Assembly: GCA_002279935.1 (NCBI GenBank)
Contig: NCCZ01000004.1
Location: 1 to 64,000 of the forward strand
DNA: 64,000 nt
Origin: Hyphomicrobium sp. 12-62-95
GTDB lineage: Bacteria; Pseudomonadota; Alphaproteobacteria; Rhizobiales; Hyphomicrobiaceae
Direction of reading: 5' to 3'
Each line of letters begins with the position of its first letter. The stretch's first letter is position 1. This document shows positions 13,818 through 22,766 of the stretch, piece after piece. The notes beneath the pieces are model-generated. The model worked only from the letters and a program-made list of their open reading frames with translations, was not told the DNA's origin and did not search any database. The position numbers and the translations under genes are program-made.

Positions 13818-14140
13818 AGTAGAAAACGGCGCGGGCCAGCATCTACACGCTGGCGCACCGCTATGCCTGGGTAATCCGGGATCACGGCCATACAGGCGAA
13901 ACGGCCTTCTGCTGGCTCTCGACAGGGCCGTTCAGTGCAATCGCTCAACAAAGAGGAGAACAACAATGAGCCCCCTCACAACCCGCACTCTTGGCGCGCT
14001 GATATCGGCGATCAACTATCCACGCTGGCCGGATGCGCCACAGAAGGCCGATGCCTGTGCCGTATCTGGTATGCCAGTCTTTACAAGTGATGCCGCTTCG
14101 CGAGCGTCATCCGTGGTCTCCGCTGGTATATTTCGATAGT
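13818..14140 (+). pseudogene. Two small gene remnants at a mobile-element edge
   Basis: A plus-strand reading of about 13826-13968 gives IYTLAHRYAWVIRDHGHTG and ends in TGA. It is directly followed by AAAGAGGAG and an ATG at 13966, which opens MSPLTTRTLGALISAINYPR and runs to a stop near 14140. Both look like pieces of real, short, coupled genes rather than random sequence, but neither is complete: the first lacks a start, and the second soon runs antisense to the membrane protein gene. I take this as a breakpoint. The remaining bases of 13700-14015 hold nothing else that I can support. Confidence 0.35.
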
Positions 14141-14987
14141 TTTGGAACTCAAACTCGCCCAACATCACCGCATTTTTTAGAGCAGAACACACCTTGAAGC
14201 CGTCCAAGGTGTTGGCCGCGCCTCCATTCCTGGCGAGGCGAGTGACATCTTCAAGCGCAATTTGGATCCGCTTGATGCCGAGAGTGACTCTCAGGGAATG
14301 AGGCATGCACCGATTGCCGGCGTCGTAGTCCTCTTTGACCGCCTTACTATATTGCTTGAGTAATTGATGTGCATCCCAATCGTCTGTGCTCGGGTAATCT
14401 CCCTTGAGCGCATCGGCCAGCTTACGTTCCATAAGATGCACGTCGATCATCGACTTCGTAGTGTGCTTTTCACAAGCACCGTATAGCGCATCAAGGGTGT
14501 CGACTTGATCTTTCGGTGTGCGATTGGAATTCGATCCCCTGATCTTACTAAGAAGTTCTTGGGCTTCGTTTCTGAGTGCTTTGTCAGCTTCAATGGCTGC
14601 GATTGCTTGTTTCTGAGCGTCATGGTCGAACTGATCGACGGCAACTGAGACGCCGAAGTAGGTCAAACCCGCAGCGATGGACAACGCAGGCACAGCCAGG
14701 AACGCAATTAGAACTAGCAATGCTGTGCGAGCCTTCGATGATGGACGCTTGCGCGCCCGGCCCCATAATTTCCCGAAAATAAAGACGAGCAACAACGACC
14801 CTGTGATAGCTCCGAGCGACATGAGCATATCAGTCGGTGCAGTCGTTAGATTGATTCCGGGCGGCGTGGTCAGATAAAGGGCAATCAGCGATCCGCCAAG
14901 TATAACCACGCAGACCATCCAGATCCACGCAACAATCTTTAGAAGAGTAGGTGCACGCCTTGCCGCTGGTGTGACTGCGTCTGACAT
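14016..14987 (-). CDS. Hypothetical membrane protein
   Basis: A 323-residue protein with three hydrophobic segments in its first 150 residues (IVAWIWMVCVVILGGSLIAL, MLMSLGAITGSLLLVFIFG and ALLVLIAFLAVPALSIAAG), followed by a soluble, mostly helical region with four cysteines. No family is recognised. ATG 14987 (MSDAVTPAARR) is chosen because a run of Gs (GGGGGG) lies about six bases upstream; the frame is open further to 15095. The C-terminal end overlaps the gene remnants on the other strand. Its AT-richer DNA and mobile-element neighbours mark it as accessory. Confidence 0.6.
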   Translation of the reverse strand: MSDAVTPAARRAPTLLKIVAWIWMVCVVILGGSLIALYLTTPPGINLTTAPTDMLMSLGAITGSLLLVFIFGKLWGRARKRPSSKARTALLVLIAFLAVPALSIAAGLTYFGVSVAVDQFDHDAQKQAIAAIEADKALRNEAQELLSKIRGSNSNRTPKDQVDTLDALYGACEKHTTKSMIDVHLMERKLADALKGDYPSTDDWDAHQLLKQYSKAVKEDYDAGNRCMPHSLRVTLGIKRIQIALEDVTRLARNGGAANTLDGFKVCSALKNAVMLGEFEFQNYRNIPAETTDDAREAASLVKTGIPDTAQASAFCGASGQRG

Positions 14988-15236
14988 AAATCCCCCCAAT
15001 GAGACCGTCCAAAAATTGTCCAGATTTTTGTAACACCGGTATGAACTAATCAACGACCTGCGGTCCGGTCTGACCAGCTGTGGTAAAACGACCATTCAAC
15101 AGGATGGCTGCCACCGTAACTGGCGTACAGAATGAGTATGATGACGTCGCTGCTTCGAAGACTATCCAAGTAAAAACACCCGGCCCTTGTGGACCAGGTG
15201 CTATTTGTACGCTTACTCCGCAATCAACCGCGCCCG

Positions 15237-15518
15237 CTAAGGATGCTTGTTGCGGAAGTTCAAAGCGATCAGGCGCTGGCGAGGCTCCAAGCCAGCGAAT
15301 TTCAGGAAATCCGAGATCCAGCGGAAATCCGGATCATCGAACGTATCATCTACCTCTGTGTCGCTCGGCTCAAACTTGCGGCCATCAGCGTAGTAGATCG
15401 TTCCATCAAACTCATAAATCGTGTCGGCAATCACTTCTGCCCACTCGCGGCGTGACAGGCGCGCGGGGCGCACGGAAGACACACATTTGCGTTGCCAGTA
15501 CCCCTTCCACGTCCGCAA
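15237..15518 (-). CDS. Small hypothetical protein
   Basis: A 93-residue, acidic-centred protein with a plausible coding composition: REWAEVIADTIYEFDGTIYY near residue 24-43 and DDPDFRWISDFLKFAGL near 61. No family is recognised. It lies between the membrane protein gene and the transposase remnants, with about 250 bases upstream of unclear content, so it may be a cargo or damaged gene of the element. Confidence 0.4.
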   Translation of the reverse strand: MRTWKGYWQRKCVSSVRPARLSRREWAEVIADTIYEFDGTIYYADGRKFEPSDTEVDDTFDDPDFRWISDFLKFAGLEPRQRLIALNFRNKHP

Positions 15519-15718
15519 TTGCGTCAGGCCCCTGCTGTCAAAAATTGAAACGCCATCAGTTGTGGGAACTGGTGGAGTTTCGAGTTAAGTTGGTGGTTAG
15601 CTCTAAGGGACGGAGCGAACCAACTCACCCATTTGGCCCGCATATCGGGGGGGGTGAGCGGACCATCGACTCGTATTCGCCCGCCATGGCCTCATGCGCC
15701 TCGCTGCCAATACCCTTT

Positions 15719-16297
15719 TCACACCCGCGACACCGGATGAGCCATCGCCACCCCAATCGCGCGGTTGGTCATCGCACCGTTGTCCAATTCACGGTGATCC
15801 GGGCGAACGTGGCCACCAAAGTACGCCCCGTCCGTTTCCACAATGCCCGACAGCTTGAAGCCGGCCGTCTCCGACCGCATCGCTTCGCGCAGCTTGTGAG
15901 CGAGAACCCAAGCCGTCTTGTGCTGCACGTCGATGTGACGGGCGAGCTGCATTGCAGAGACGCCCTTGGCAGCGTTCGAAACAATTGGGATGGCCGCCAG
16001 CATGTCCGTGAAAGGCAGCTTGCGAGACGCGAAGATCGTTCCCGAAGTAACCGAGAATTGATGCTGGCAAGCCTTGCAATTGTAATTGCGGCGGGTGGTA
16101 ATCTCATAGGCGTTCAAGCACCCGTAGAGTGGGCTCATCGGGGCACCGTCCTTCTCTGGCCAGCGGACCTTGCTGAACAGGCTGTAAGCCGTGATCTCGC
16201 CGTCCTGGTACGCGACCTTGAGGGCCAAGCACATTTTGATCGTTGGTGCGCTTGCTACGCAATTCCGGAATTTCTTGACTCCGCTATAGGCTGCCAT
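15719..16297 (-). pseudogene. IS1595-family transposase, truncated
   Basis: The 192-residue frame matches the first two thirds of an IS1595-type transposase. It has a zinc-ribbon segment (YNCKACQHQFSVTSGTIFAS), the conserved region GVSAMQLARHIDVQHKTAWV and the first catalytic Asp in VETDGAYFGG. It then loses the family sequence after about residue 170, so the later catalytic residues are absent. The first cysteine pair expected before YEITTRR is also lost (PLYGCLNAYE). It should be inactive. The remnant forms part of a small IS graveyard beside the tRNA-Arg gene. Confidence 0.75.
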
Positions 16298-16374
16298 TTT
16301 GCGACGGTCGCCATCCGATTGCGTTGCCGGGTGATCGACCTGGGCGGCGCAGCGATCTCTAAAGCGTGATCAAC

Positions 16375-16600
16375 TTACATGGAAGCGTACCCGGGTTTCT
16401 CAAGCCGTTTGCGCACTCGGCTGGCGCGACGGTTGGGATCAGCGCGCCGATGCGGGCGACGAATGCGCGGGTGCGTTCCTGGGCTTTGCGCAGGGCGGCC
16501 TTGAGCTTGGCGAACAGCTGCTCGATCGGGTTGAGGGCGGGCGAGTAAGGCGGCAGGAACGGGAGCCGTGTCCCGACCGCAGTTCTGGCGGCGAGTTTGC
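16375..16600 (-). pseudogene. IS630-family transposase C-terminal remnant
   Basis: The end of an IS630-type DDE transposase. The hallmark FLPPYSPALNPIEQLFAKLK includes the last catalytic Glu, followed by AALRKAQERTRAF and AECAN. The natural C terminus (KPGYASM) is in another frame and ends at 16375, so there is a frameshift near 16400-16420. No N-terminal or middle part is found, and upstream of about 16600 the sequence is unrelated. The stretch from there to the tRNA gene (16600-16740) holds nothing I can identify. Confidence 0.75.
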
Positions 16601-16740
16601 GAGCGCACCCCTGAAATAAGGTCCACCCAATCCCGACGCAAACTCCGTCGACCGGGGCCACCCGCATTCCCCGTGGGCCAATTATGGGCCAAAAGCTCTG
16701 GTTCAGCGAAGGCGGGCCAGGCTTAAATCATTGAAAACAC

Positions 16741-16817
16741 TGGCGCGCCCGAAAGGATTCGAACCTCTGACCCCCAGATTCGTAGTCTGGTGCTCTATCC
16801 AGCTGAGCTACGGGCGC
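16741..16817 (-). tRNA. tRNA-Arg (anticodon ACG)
   Basis: A full cloverleaf reads on the minus strand. The acceptor stem GCGCCCG pairs with CGGGCGC. The D arm is GCTCAGCTGGATAGAGC, the anticodon stem CCAGA/TCTGG encloses the loop CTACGAA with anticodon ACG, the T loop is GTTCGAATC, and the 3' CCA is encoded at 16741-16743. The 3' end faces the accessory region, as expected if an element integrated there. I did not find a second copy of the tRNA 3' end in the window. Confidence 0.95.
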
Positions 16818-17050
16818 ACGTCTTGCGGAACGTTGCTTGGGACGGCGGCAGGCGGTGACCCGGCGCGGACCTGAGCGGCAAGAGCGCCCCTTCTACTGGC
16901 AGAGCCTTCCCGGCGCAAGGGGTGCCGGTGGGCCATCGCAAAGCCCGATGGTCGCGCCCAACACGCCGCCCATAAACCCGGCACGGAGGAGGCTTTAGGC
17001 CCATCTCGACCAAAGGGGCGAGCTGGATAACCCGGCGGCGCAAGAGGGCC

Positions 17051-18643
17051 TCATGACGCCAGAGGCGGCCGATCCGGTATCCGCAGTTCGAAGGCGGCCC
17101 CCGAAAGGGTATCGATCAACTTCAGACTGCCGCCGTGCGCCTGGGCCAACTCCGCCGATATCGGCAGCCCCAACCCCGTTCCGCCACGCCGCGTCGAACC
17201 CTGGAACGGCTGGAAGAGCTTCTCCCGCGCCCGCGCCGGAATGCCAGGTCCATTGTCGCTCACCACGACGATCACTGTGTCGCCCGCGCGCCACCCCCGG
17301 ATCTCGACCCGCCCACCGTCCGATCCTTGGTCCCGGCTCTCGATCGCCTGCACGGCGTTACGCCCAAGGTTGGAAAAAATGCGGAACAGATGTTCCCGGT
17401 CGGCGTCGATCTGCAACGCCGGGTCCACATCGAGCGCCAGCGTCACCGCGCCATCGTGGCCCAAGGCCAGCGTCTCGGCCACATCCTCAATCAGCGGCCG
17501 TAGCGCGAAAACTTGGCGCCGTTGGATCGATTCTTCCGTCCGGCCAAAACGCAGCGTCTCGTTGCAGAAGTTGATCGCCCGGTCGAGCGATGCGATGAGC
17601 TTGGGCGCCACCCGCTGCACGGTGGGATCGGAACTGTCCGCCAGTCGATCCGAAATCAACTGCGCGTTGGCCAGCATGTTGCGCAAATCATGATTGATCT
17701 TGGAAACCGCGAGACCCAGTTGCGCCAGCCGCGTTTTCTGCTTCAAGAGCTGCGACAGCTGCCTCTGCATCTGCGCCAGCTCTTCCTCCGCGCGCCCGAT
17801 CTCGTCGGACCGCCCCGACGGGACCACAACGCGCGAGGGATCTTCCGGATTGGCACTGTAGTCGACAATGTTGCGCGACAACCGGCGGATCGGCTTCACG
17901 AGCAGCTGACTGATCACGAAGTAAACGAGAGCCGCCGTCGCCAGCGCCACGAACAGCGACAGCCAGAAAATCTCCGTACCGTAGCGCCACATCGCCCGCT
18001 GCAGCGGCTCCTCCGGCATCACCACTTCAATCACGTCGTCGAAGCGCGGCCCCACCAGCCCAATCACACGCATCGTCCGCTCGCCGTCCGATTGCATGAC
18101 GTCAAGCGCATCGCTGATGTTGACCAACCGCAGGGCGAGCTGATCCGAAAAACCCGTTCGCGTTGGCAGCCGCATATCGTAGGTAACGTCGATGCTGATC
18201 TCCTGCACCGGCGGCAGGATCACACGCCGCGCGCCCCCGCGCCGCACAGCGATCGCGCGCACGAGCGCGGTCCGCAAAAGCTCGTTCCGCAAAGCCGGCG
18301 GCACCTCGCGCCCGGGCACCGCGTCCGCCGCTAGCGCCGACACGAGAGCTGTGTTGATTCGATCGTTCAGCCAGTTGACGCGGAAACTGGCCAGCGCCGG
18401 CAGGAAAATTAGGATCTGCGCGATCATCACGAACACACCCGTGATGACCAGCAACCGGGCCGGCAAACCAAATCTGATCCGCCCGCGGATAGAGCGCCAC
18501 GCACCTGAAACAGTTTTGGCGGCGCGCTGCACAAGCGTATCCTGCGGCAAGGCGTGAGCCTTCCCGTCGGCAGCTTTCTGGCGTTCCAAATCCTGCAACA
18601 CGGCGTCAGGGCCCTCTTCCCGCAGCGGTCGGGAATGTGACAT
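17051..18643 (-). CDS. HAMP-domain sensor histidine kinase
   Basis: A 530-residue membrane sensor kinase. It has a basic cytoplasmic tail, a first membrane helix near residues 62-85 (LLVITGVFVMIAQILIFLPA) and a periplasmic sensor part to about 225. A second helix near 228-250, a HAMP linker and the H-box KINHDLRNMLAN with the phospho-acceptor His follow. The N-box NLGRNAVQAI, G1 DNGPGIP and G2 GGTGLGLPIS form the ATP-binding site. No response regulator gene is adjacent, so the partner is elsewhere. The gene follows the FAD-oxidoreductase gene by 116 bases on the same strand and may be co-transcribed. The signal is unknown. Confidence 0.9.
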   Translation of the reverse strand: MSHSRPLREEGPDAVLQDLERQKAADGKAHALPQDTLVQRAAKTVSGAWRSIRGRIRFGLPARLLVITGVFVMIAQILIFLPALASFRVNWLNDRINTALVSALAADAVPGREVPPALRNELLRTALVRAIAVRRGGARRVILPPVQEISIDVTYDMRLPTRTGFSDQLALRLVNISDALDVMQSDGERTMRVIGLVGPRFDDVIEVVMPEEPLQRAMWRYGTEIFWLSLFVALATAALVYFVISQLLVKPIRRLSRNIVDYSANPEDPSRVVVPSGRSDEIGRAEEELAQMQRQLSQLLKQKTRLAQLGLAVSKINHDLRNMLANAQLISDRLADSSDPTVQRVAPKLIASLDRAINFCNETLRFGRTEESIQRRQVFALRPLIEDVAETLALGHDGAVTLALDVDPALQIDADREHLFRIFSNLGRNAVQAIESRDQGSDGGRVEIRGWRAGDTVIVVVSDNGPGIPARAREKLFQPFQGSTRRGGTGLGLPISAELAQAHGGSLKLIDTLSGAAFELRIPDRPPLAS

Positions 18644-18759
18644 TTCGGGAGCAACTTGTCAGCCGCTCGCCCCGGATAGCCCTAAGCGGTTTTCTCATCG
18701 TTAAGATAGGCGGGAATGGCCCACGCGCCAAGGCTCTCTCGCCCGAGCTGTGGCGCGTC

Positions 18760-20226
18760 TCAACCCAATTTGGCCAGCCATCCGATAATGCGCCGCAACA
18801 TCGGGCTGCCGGCGCTATCGACATAGAACCGGTAAGCCGCCCGCTTGTTTACCTCGCTGAAGGTCGGATAGGGCGAAATCCAGCCCGTCATCGCCCGGAT
18901 TTTCATTCCCTGCGATATCGCCAGCGACCACATTTGAATAAGTTCGCCGGCATGTGCGCCGAGAATGGTCGCTCCTAAAATGCGCCCTTTGCCATCTGTC
19001 ACGACCTTGACGTGCCCGTGCGTTTCCCGCTCCGCCAGCGCCCGGTCGTTCTCGTGAAACGGCCACCGCAGAACACGCACCTTGATCTTCTTCGCCGTCA
19101 CCTCAGCCTCGCTGAGACCCACATGCGCCAATTCAGGTTCCGTGAACGTGACCCACGGAATGTGTCCCGGATCGACGTTCGCCGGCAACCGGAACAGGGC
19201 CCGCCGCAAAACGATGCCCGCATGATAGTTGGCCACATGCGTAAATTGCGGACCGCCCGCGACATCGCCAATGGCGAAAATCTTACCGTTGCTTGTCCTC
19301 AGCCCACGATCAACAACGATCCCGCTTTTCTCAAACCGCACGCCAGCCGCGGCAAGATTGAGGTCGGAGAGATTGGGCTTGCGCCCCACCGCCAGCAGCA
19401 GATGCGACCCATCGATCGCTTCGTTTCCGTTGGGCCCTTTAACTTCGACGCGCACGCCGGTCGCGGTTCGCACCAAGCGCTGCGCACTCGTCCCCTCCCG
19501 CACGTCGACGCCTTCTCCGCGAATGAGATCTAAGAGCGGCGCCGTCAGCTCCGGGTCATCCTTGCCCAGCGCCTTGGCACCCTCGATCACCGTCACGCGG
19601 CTACCGAGCCGCCGGTGGGCCTGCGCCATCTCCATGCCGATCGGCCCGCCACCAATGACGATCAGATGATCCGGCCGGACTGTATTTTCAAACAGCGTCT
19701 CGTTGGTGAAATAGGCCACCTCGTCGAGACCGGGAATCGGCGGCACCACCGGCGACGACCCTGTTGCAATGACAAACCGGCGCGCGCTGATCAGATAATC
19801 CCCGGCCGCCACCGTGCGCTTATCGACAAACCGCCCCGCGGCCTGGATGACCTGCACGCCGAGCCCCTGAAACCGCTCCACGCTATCGTTCGGCGCAATC
19901 GCGGCAATCACCGATTGAACATGCTGGTTCAAAGCCACCGGATCGACCATGGGCTCCACAGGCGCGATACCAAACGGCGCCGACGTCCGCATGGCGTGCG
20001 CACGCCGCGCCGACGCAATCAGGGCCTTCGACGGCACGCAGCCGTAATTCAGGCAGTCGCCGCCCATCTTGTGCTTCTCGATCAACACGACCCGGCGGCC
20101 AAACGCTGCTGCGCCCGCAGCAACGGAAAGGCCACCCGATCCCGCGCCGATCACACAGATGTCGACGTCGAGACGCGTGGTCGGGGATGTTTCGCCCGCT
20201 GTCGGCATGGCCTCACTGGGCTCCAT
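18760..20226 (-). CDS. FAD-dependent pyridine nucleotide-disulfide oxidoreductase (mercuric reductase-like)
   Basis: A 488-residue flavoprotein of the dihydrolipoamide dehydrogenase/mercuric reductase group. It has the FAD-binding GAGSGGLSVA, redox disulfide CLNYGC, NAD-binding GGGPIGMEMA and the second FAD motif FAIGDVAGG. Near the C terminus the His of the usual HPT..E pair is replaced by Tyr (SPYPTFSEV), so it is not an ordinary lipoamide dehydrogenase; a true lpdA is found elsewhere in the window. ATG 20226 overlaps the end of the TVP38 gene by 14 bases, which points to translational coupling; the frame is open upstream to 20307. The substrate is unknown. Confidence 0.85.
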   Translation of the reverse strand: MEPSEAMPTAGETSPTTRLDVDICVIGAGSGGLSVAAGAAAFGRRVVLIEKHKMGGDCLNYGCVPSKALIASARRAHAMRTSAPFGIAPVEPMVDPVALNQHVQSVIAAIAPNDSVERFQGLGVQVIQAAGRFVDKRTVAAGDYLISARRFVIATGSSPVVPPIPGLDEVAYFTNETLFENTVRPDHLIVIGGGPIGMEMAQAHRRLGSRVTVIEGAKALGKDDPELTAPLLDLIRGEGVDVREGTSAQRLVRTATGVRVEVKGPNGNEAIDGSHLLLAVGRKPNLSDLNLAAAGVRFEKSGIVVDRGLRTSNGKIFAIGDVAGGPQFTHVANYHAGIVLRRALFRLPANVDPGHIPWVTFTEPELAHVGLSEAEVTAKKIKVRVLRWPFHENDRALAERETHGHVKVVTDGKGRILGATILGAHAGELIQMWSLAISQGMKIRAMTGWISPYPTFSEVNKRAAYRFYVDSAGSPMLRRIIGWLAKLG

Positions 20227-21031
20227 TGCGTGTGCTCCCTTTGCGGGCATTCCCATTGCGGGCATTCCAACTCTTGACGGCAACTGGGATGAGCGCGACC
20301 ACGCCAATCAGCACAAAAGCCGCGATCAACTCGCCGGTGATGAGATGTCCCGTATCGATCGTATAGACGCAATCGAGATTTGGCTCGCTGGACTGCCGCT
20401 CCAAACAGGCGGCATGCACAGCATTCTGCGCCTCGACCACGCTGCCAAGCCCCGATCCGGCCACTGAGAACGCGACCGTCCCGGGGATGATCCCGAAAAA
20501 CGTGCCGAGAACATAAGTCGAAAACGGCACCCCAAGCAGAGCCGGCGCCAGGTTGACGATAAAAAACGGGAACACCGGCACCAGCCGCAGGAAGAGCATG
20601 TAACTGAGTGCATTCTCCTGAAAGCCGTCCCGCAGCCGCGCCAACCAGGGCCCCGCGCGGGCCGCCAGCGTCTCGCCGAGTGACGACTTGGCAATCAGAA
20701 ACAGAACCGCGGCTCCTGCGGTCGCTGCCACCACAGTCGCCGGCGCACCGATCTTCCAGCCAAACAGCAGCCCGCCCGACAGCGTCATCACCAACCCGCC
20801 CGGCAGCGACAGCGCCACCACGGCAATGTAGAGCGATATATAAATCGCCAGAGCAGCTACGAGATTGGACGCGATGAAAGTGCGCAAATCCGCGTAATTC
20901 CGGCCGATCGTCTCGAACGACAGCAGGCGGTGCCACCCCATGCCGAACACGAGCGCCATGGCCGCGATAAGCACCAGCAGCGGCATCCATCGCATCACGC
21001 TCGAAGTTTGCGTCGTCTCAGCATCCGCCAC
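20213..21031 (-). CDS. TVP38/TMEM64 (VTT-domain) membrane protein
   Basis: A 272-residue polytopic membrane protein of the DedA-related VTT superfamily. Signature stretches are LPGGLVMTLSGGLLFGWKIG near residue 75, RDGFQENALSYMLFLRLVPV near 150-170 and FFGIIPGTVAFSVAGSGLG near 195. Two cysteines in the loop ACLERQ...LDCVYT may form a periplasmic disulfide. It ends in a short Arg/Asn/Gly tail encoded by a small DNA repeat. It lies between the DUF547 gene (24 bases upstream) and the flavoprotein gene (overlapping), a trio often seen together in proteobacteria. Members of this superfamily are linked to lipid scrambling or carrier transport; the exact role here is open. Confidence 0.88.
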   Translation of the reverse strand: MADAETTQTSSVMRWMPLLVLIAAMALVFGMGWHRLLSFETIGRNYADLRTFIASNLVAALAIYISLYIAVVALSLPGGLVMTLSGGLLFGWKIGAPATVVAATAGAAVLFLIAKSSLGETLAARAGPWLARLRDGFQENALSYMLFLRLVPVFPFFIVNLAPALLGVPFSTYVLGTFFGIIPGTVAFSVAGSGLGSVVEAQNAVHAACLERQSSEPNLDCVYTIDTGHLITGELIAAFVLIGVVALIPVAVKSWNARNGNARKGSTRNGAQ

Positions 21032-21054
21032 GGCAAGACCCTCCTAAAACAAGT

Positions 21055-21927
21055 TTAGCGCGCAGCTCTGAGATCGTTGAGCGACCAGTCATAGCGGTGA
21101 TCGGCAATCTGCGATGCGGACTTCAATTTCGCCCGCAGCGGTGGGTCTGCAAAACGCCGCAAATGCGCCAGCAGTCCCGCGTCGTTGCCGCCGAAGTCCA
21201 CCTTGTACCAGTGATAAATCGACGAAACGATCACATCCGCGCCTTCAACCGAAACGCCGCGCGGATGATTGACGAACGCGCGCGCCGCCGCATCCAATTG
21301 CTCCTCGAGCAGCGCGCCCGTGAACGGAGCCAACGGCAAATTGGGACACCCGATCGATGCGCAGTTGACGGCGTAGTGCACGCGCGGGTCCTTGGAGACC
21401 GGCCGCATGATCCCATGCTCGATGTCGTCGAGGCTGAGCTCCACGCCCCCGACCGTCACTACCTTCGCCTTCCATGGACCGCCCGTCAGCGCCGCAACGA
21501 CGCCGCCACCCAACGAAATGTCCTTGATCGACGCCACCGGATAGCGGTCGAGCACGATGTCGAGCGTCTTCGCATTATAGAGGTTGGCCCAGAATGCGAA
21601 TTGTTCGCGGCTGTTGAGCGCGCCCACATCGACGGCCTCAAGCTGCGCAATGTAGGTCTTCAACGCCGCCTGACCGCGCTCCTTGAACGCGCCGTAGTCC
21701 ACCCGCACCACGCCATCCTTACCCGCCGTAGCGTACGTCCGCAGCAGACCGGCAAAGGCGGCATGATCGACAGTCACCCCCGCCCCATCGGCCGCGCGTC
21801 CAAAACGTTTCGCCAATTCCTCGCTGCGCGCTGGAGCGACATGCAAAAGCAGCGTCAGGACCATCGCAACGCAAACGCTCGCCGCCCCACGCCAACCAAC
21901 CGCCCGCCTTGATGCATCTACAAACAT
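21055..21927 (-). CDS. DUF547 domain-containing periplasmic protein
   Basis: A 290-residue protein with an N-terminal signal peptide (SVCVAMVLTLLLHVAPARSE, cleavage near residue 35). A DUF547 domain follows, recognised by REQFAFWANLYNAKTLDIVL near 106-125, the segment VHYAVNCASIGCPNL near 185-199 and the tail YHWYKVDFGG. It is the first gene of the DUF547-TVP38-flavoprotein operon. AAGGA ten bases before ATG 21927 supports the start. The function is not established; location and company suggest an envelope or redox process. Confidence 0.85.
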   Translation of the reverse strand: MFVDASRRAVGWRGAASVCVAMVLTLLLHVAPARSEELAKRFGRAADGAGVTVDHAAFAGLLRTYATAGKDGVVRVDYGAFKERGQAALKTYIAQLEAVDVGALNSREQFAFWANLYNAKTLDIVLDRYPVASIKDISLGGGVVAALTGGPWKAKVVTVGGVELSLDDIEHGIMRPVSKDPRVHYAVNCASIGCPNLPLAPFTGALLEEQLDAAARAFVNHPRGVSVEGADVIVSSIYHWYKVDFGGNDAGLLAHLRRFADPPLRAKLKSASQIADHRYDWSLNDLRAAR

Positions 21928-22016
21928 GATTCGGTATCCTTGGATCGCGGTTGCTGAGGGACTGTGGCAGGGTTTACGGGCAAGACAGTGATCAGTTTCG
22001 CCGGCAAGTCCCCTGA

Positions 22017-22045
22017 TTGACTTGAACCGGTGCGCCCCCTATAGA
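22017..22045 (+). promoter_or_regulatory. Sigma70-type promoter upstream of rpmH
   Basis: TTGACT at 22017-22022 and TATAGA at 22040-22045, separated by exactly 17 bases, form a near-consensus housekeeping promoter. It lies about 160 bases upstream of rpmH and points toward the rpmH-rnpA-yidC-engB genes, as expected for high expression of ribosomal protein and RNase P protein. Confidence 0.75.
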
Positions 22046-22207
22046 GTGGCGTCTTCCAGTCCTGCCGGAACGGGTTCGGACCGCTCACCAGTGTTGCGGT
22101 CCACCAGACGTTTTCTGGCAAGAAATTGAATTCGCAACCAAATCGCCCTGCGCGCGGTCGCTTGCCGACCTCAGCCAGCCGCGTGAAACGACGAGACGGA
22201 GAGTACC

Positions 22208-22342
22208 GTGAAGCGCACGTATCAACCGAGCAAGCTTGTGCGCAAGCGTCGCCATGGCTTCCGCAAGCGCATGGAAACCCCCGGTGGCGTCAGGGTTCTT
22301 GCCCGCCGCCGCGCCAAGGGCCGTAAGCGCCTTTCGGCCTAG
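22208..22342 (+). CDS. rpmH: 50S ribosomal protein L34
   Basis: A 44-residue, very basic protein starting at a GTG: it reads [18 protein letters not shown] and ends in [10 protein letters not shown], the standard L34 sequence. GGAGAG just before GTG 22208 is the ribosome binding site. It binds 23S rRNA in the large subunit. It stands 50 bases ahead of rnpA in the conserved order rpmH-rnpA-yidC-engB. A GC-rich hairpin (GGGCGC/GCGCCC) lies at about 22354-22370 between rpmH and rnpA and may lower read-through, as L34 is needed in far larger amounts than RNase P protein. Confidence 0.97.
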   Translation: MKRTYQPSKLVRKRRHGFRKRMETPGGVRVLARRRAKGRKRLSA

Positions 22343-22391
22343 CTGCCGGCCTGGGCGCCCCAAGCGCCCGCCGCAAGCCGGGGTGGGACCA

Positions 22392-22766
22392 ATGAAACTC
22401 ACCACCCTCAAGAAGCGATCTGAATTCCTGCGCATTAGGGGCGGGGCGAGGTGCCCAACGCCCCCGTTTGTGTTGGAAACAAAGCCGCGCGACGGCTTAC
22501 CCATCGGGACGCAAGAACCACGGTTCGGCTTCACCGTCACCAAAGCCATCGGCGGCGCCGTCGAGCGCAATCGCATCCGCCGCCGCCTGAAAGCCGCAGT
22601 CGCCGCAGTCGCCGAGACCGCAGCTCGCCCCGGACACGACTACGTTCTGATCGCCCGCAAGTCGGCTCTCGAAGTCTCCTTCGACGCCCTCAAGAAAGAC
22701 CTTGAACGCGCCTTCCATCGCGTGCATCACGCCCCCGCGGCGAAACCACGGTCAAAACCGACGTGA
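22392..22766 (+). CDS. rnpA: Ribonuclease P protein component
   Basis: A 124-residue basic protein that helps the catalytic RNA of RNase P cut tRNA 5' leaders. It shows LKKRSEFLRIRGG at the N terminus, FGFTVTKAIGGAVERNRIRR in the middle (the RNR motif that binds RNA) and DYVLIARKSAL. I chose ATG 22392 (MKLTTLKKR); the frame is open upstream into rpmH. It lies between rpmH and yidC. There is no yidD gene between rnpA and yidC; the 160-base gap holds only short frames. Confidence 0.95.
   Translation: MKLTTLKKRSEFLRIRGGARCPTPPFVLETKPRDGLPIGTQEPRFGFTVTKAIGGAVERNRIRRRLKAAVAAVAETAARPGHDYVLIARKSALEVSFDALKKDLERAFHRVHHAPAAKPRSKPT

Noticed and set aside
15080..16369. 429-codon plus-strand frame over the IS1595 remnant
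   Set aside because: The minus strand carries clear transposase motifs; this frame shows no family and includes non-coding DNA.
16741..16780. Direct repeat of the tRNA-Arg 3' end within the accessory region
   Set aside because: I looked for copies of the T-arm and acceptor sequence to the left and saw none, so an attachment-site pair cannot be claimed from this window.
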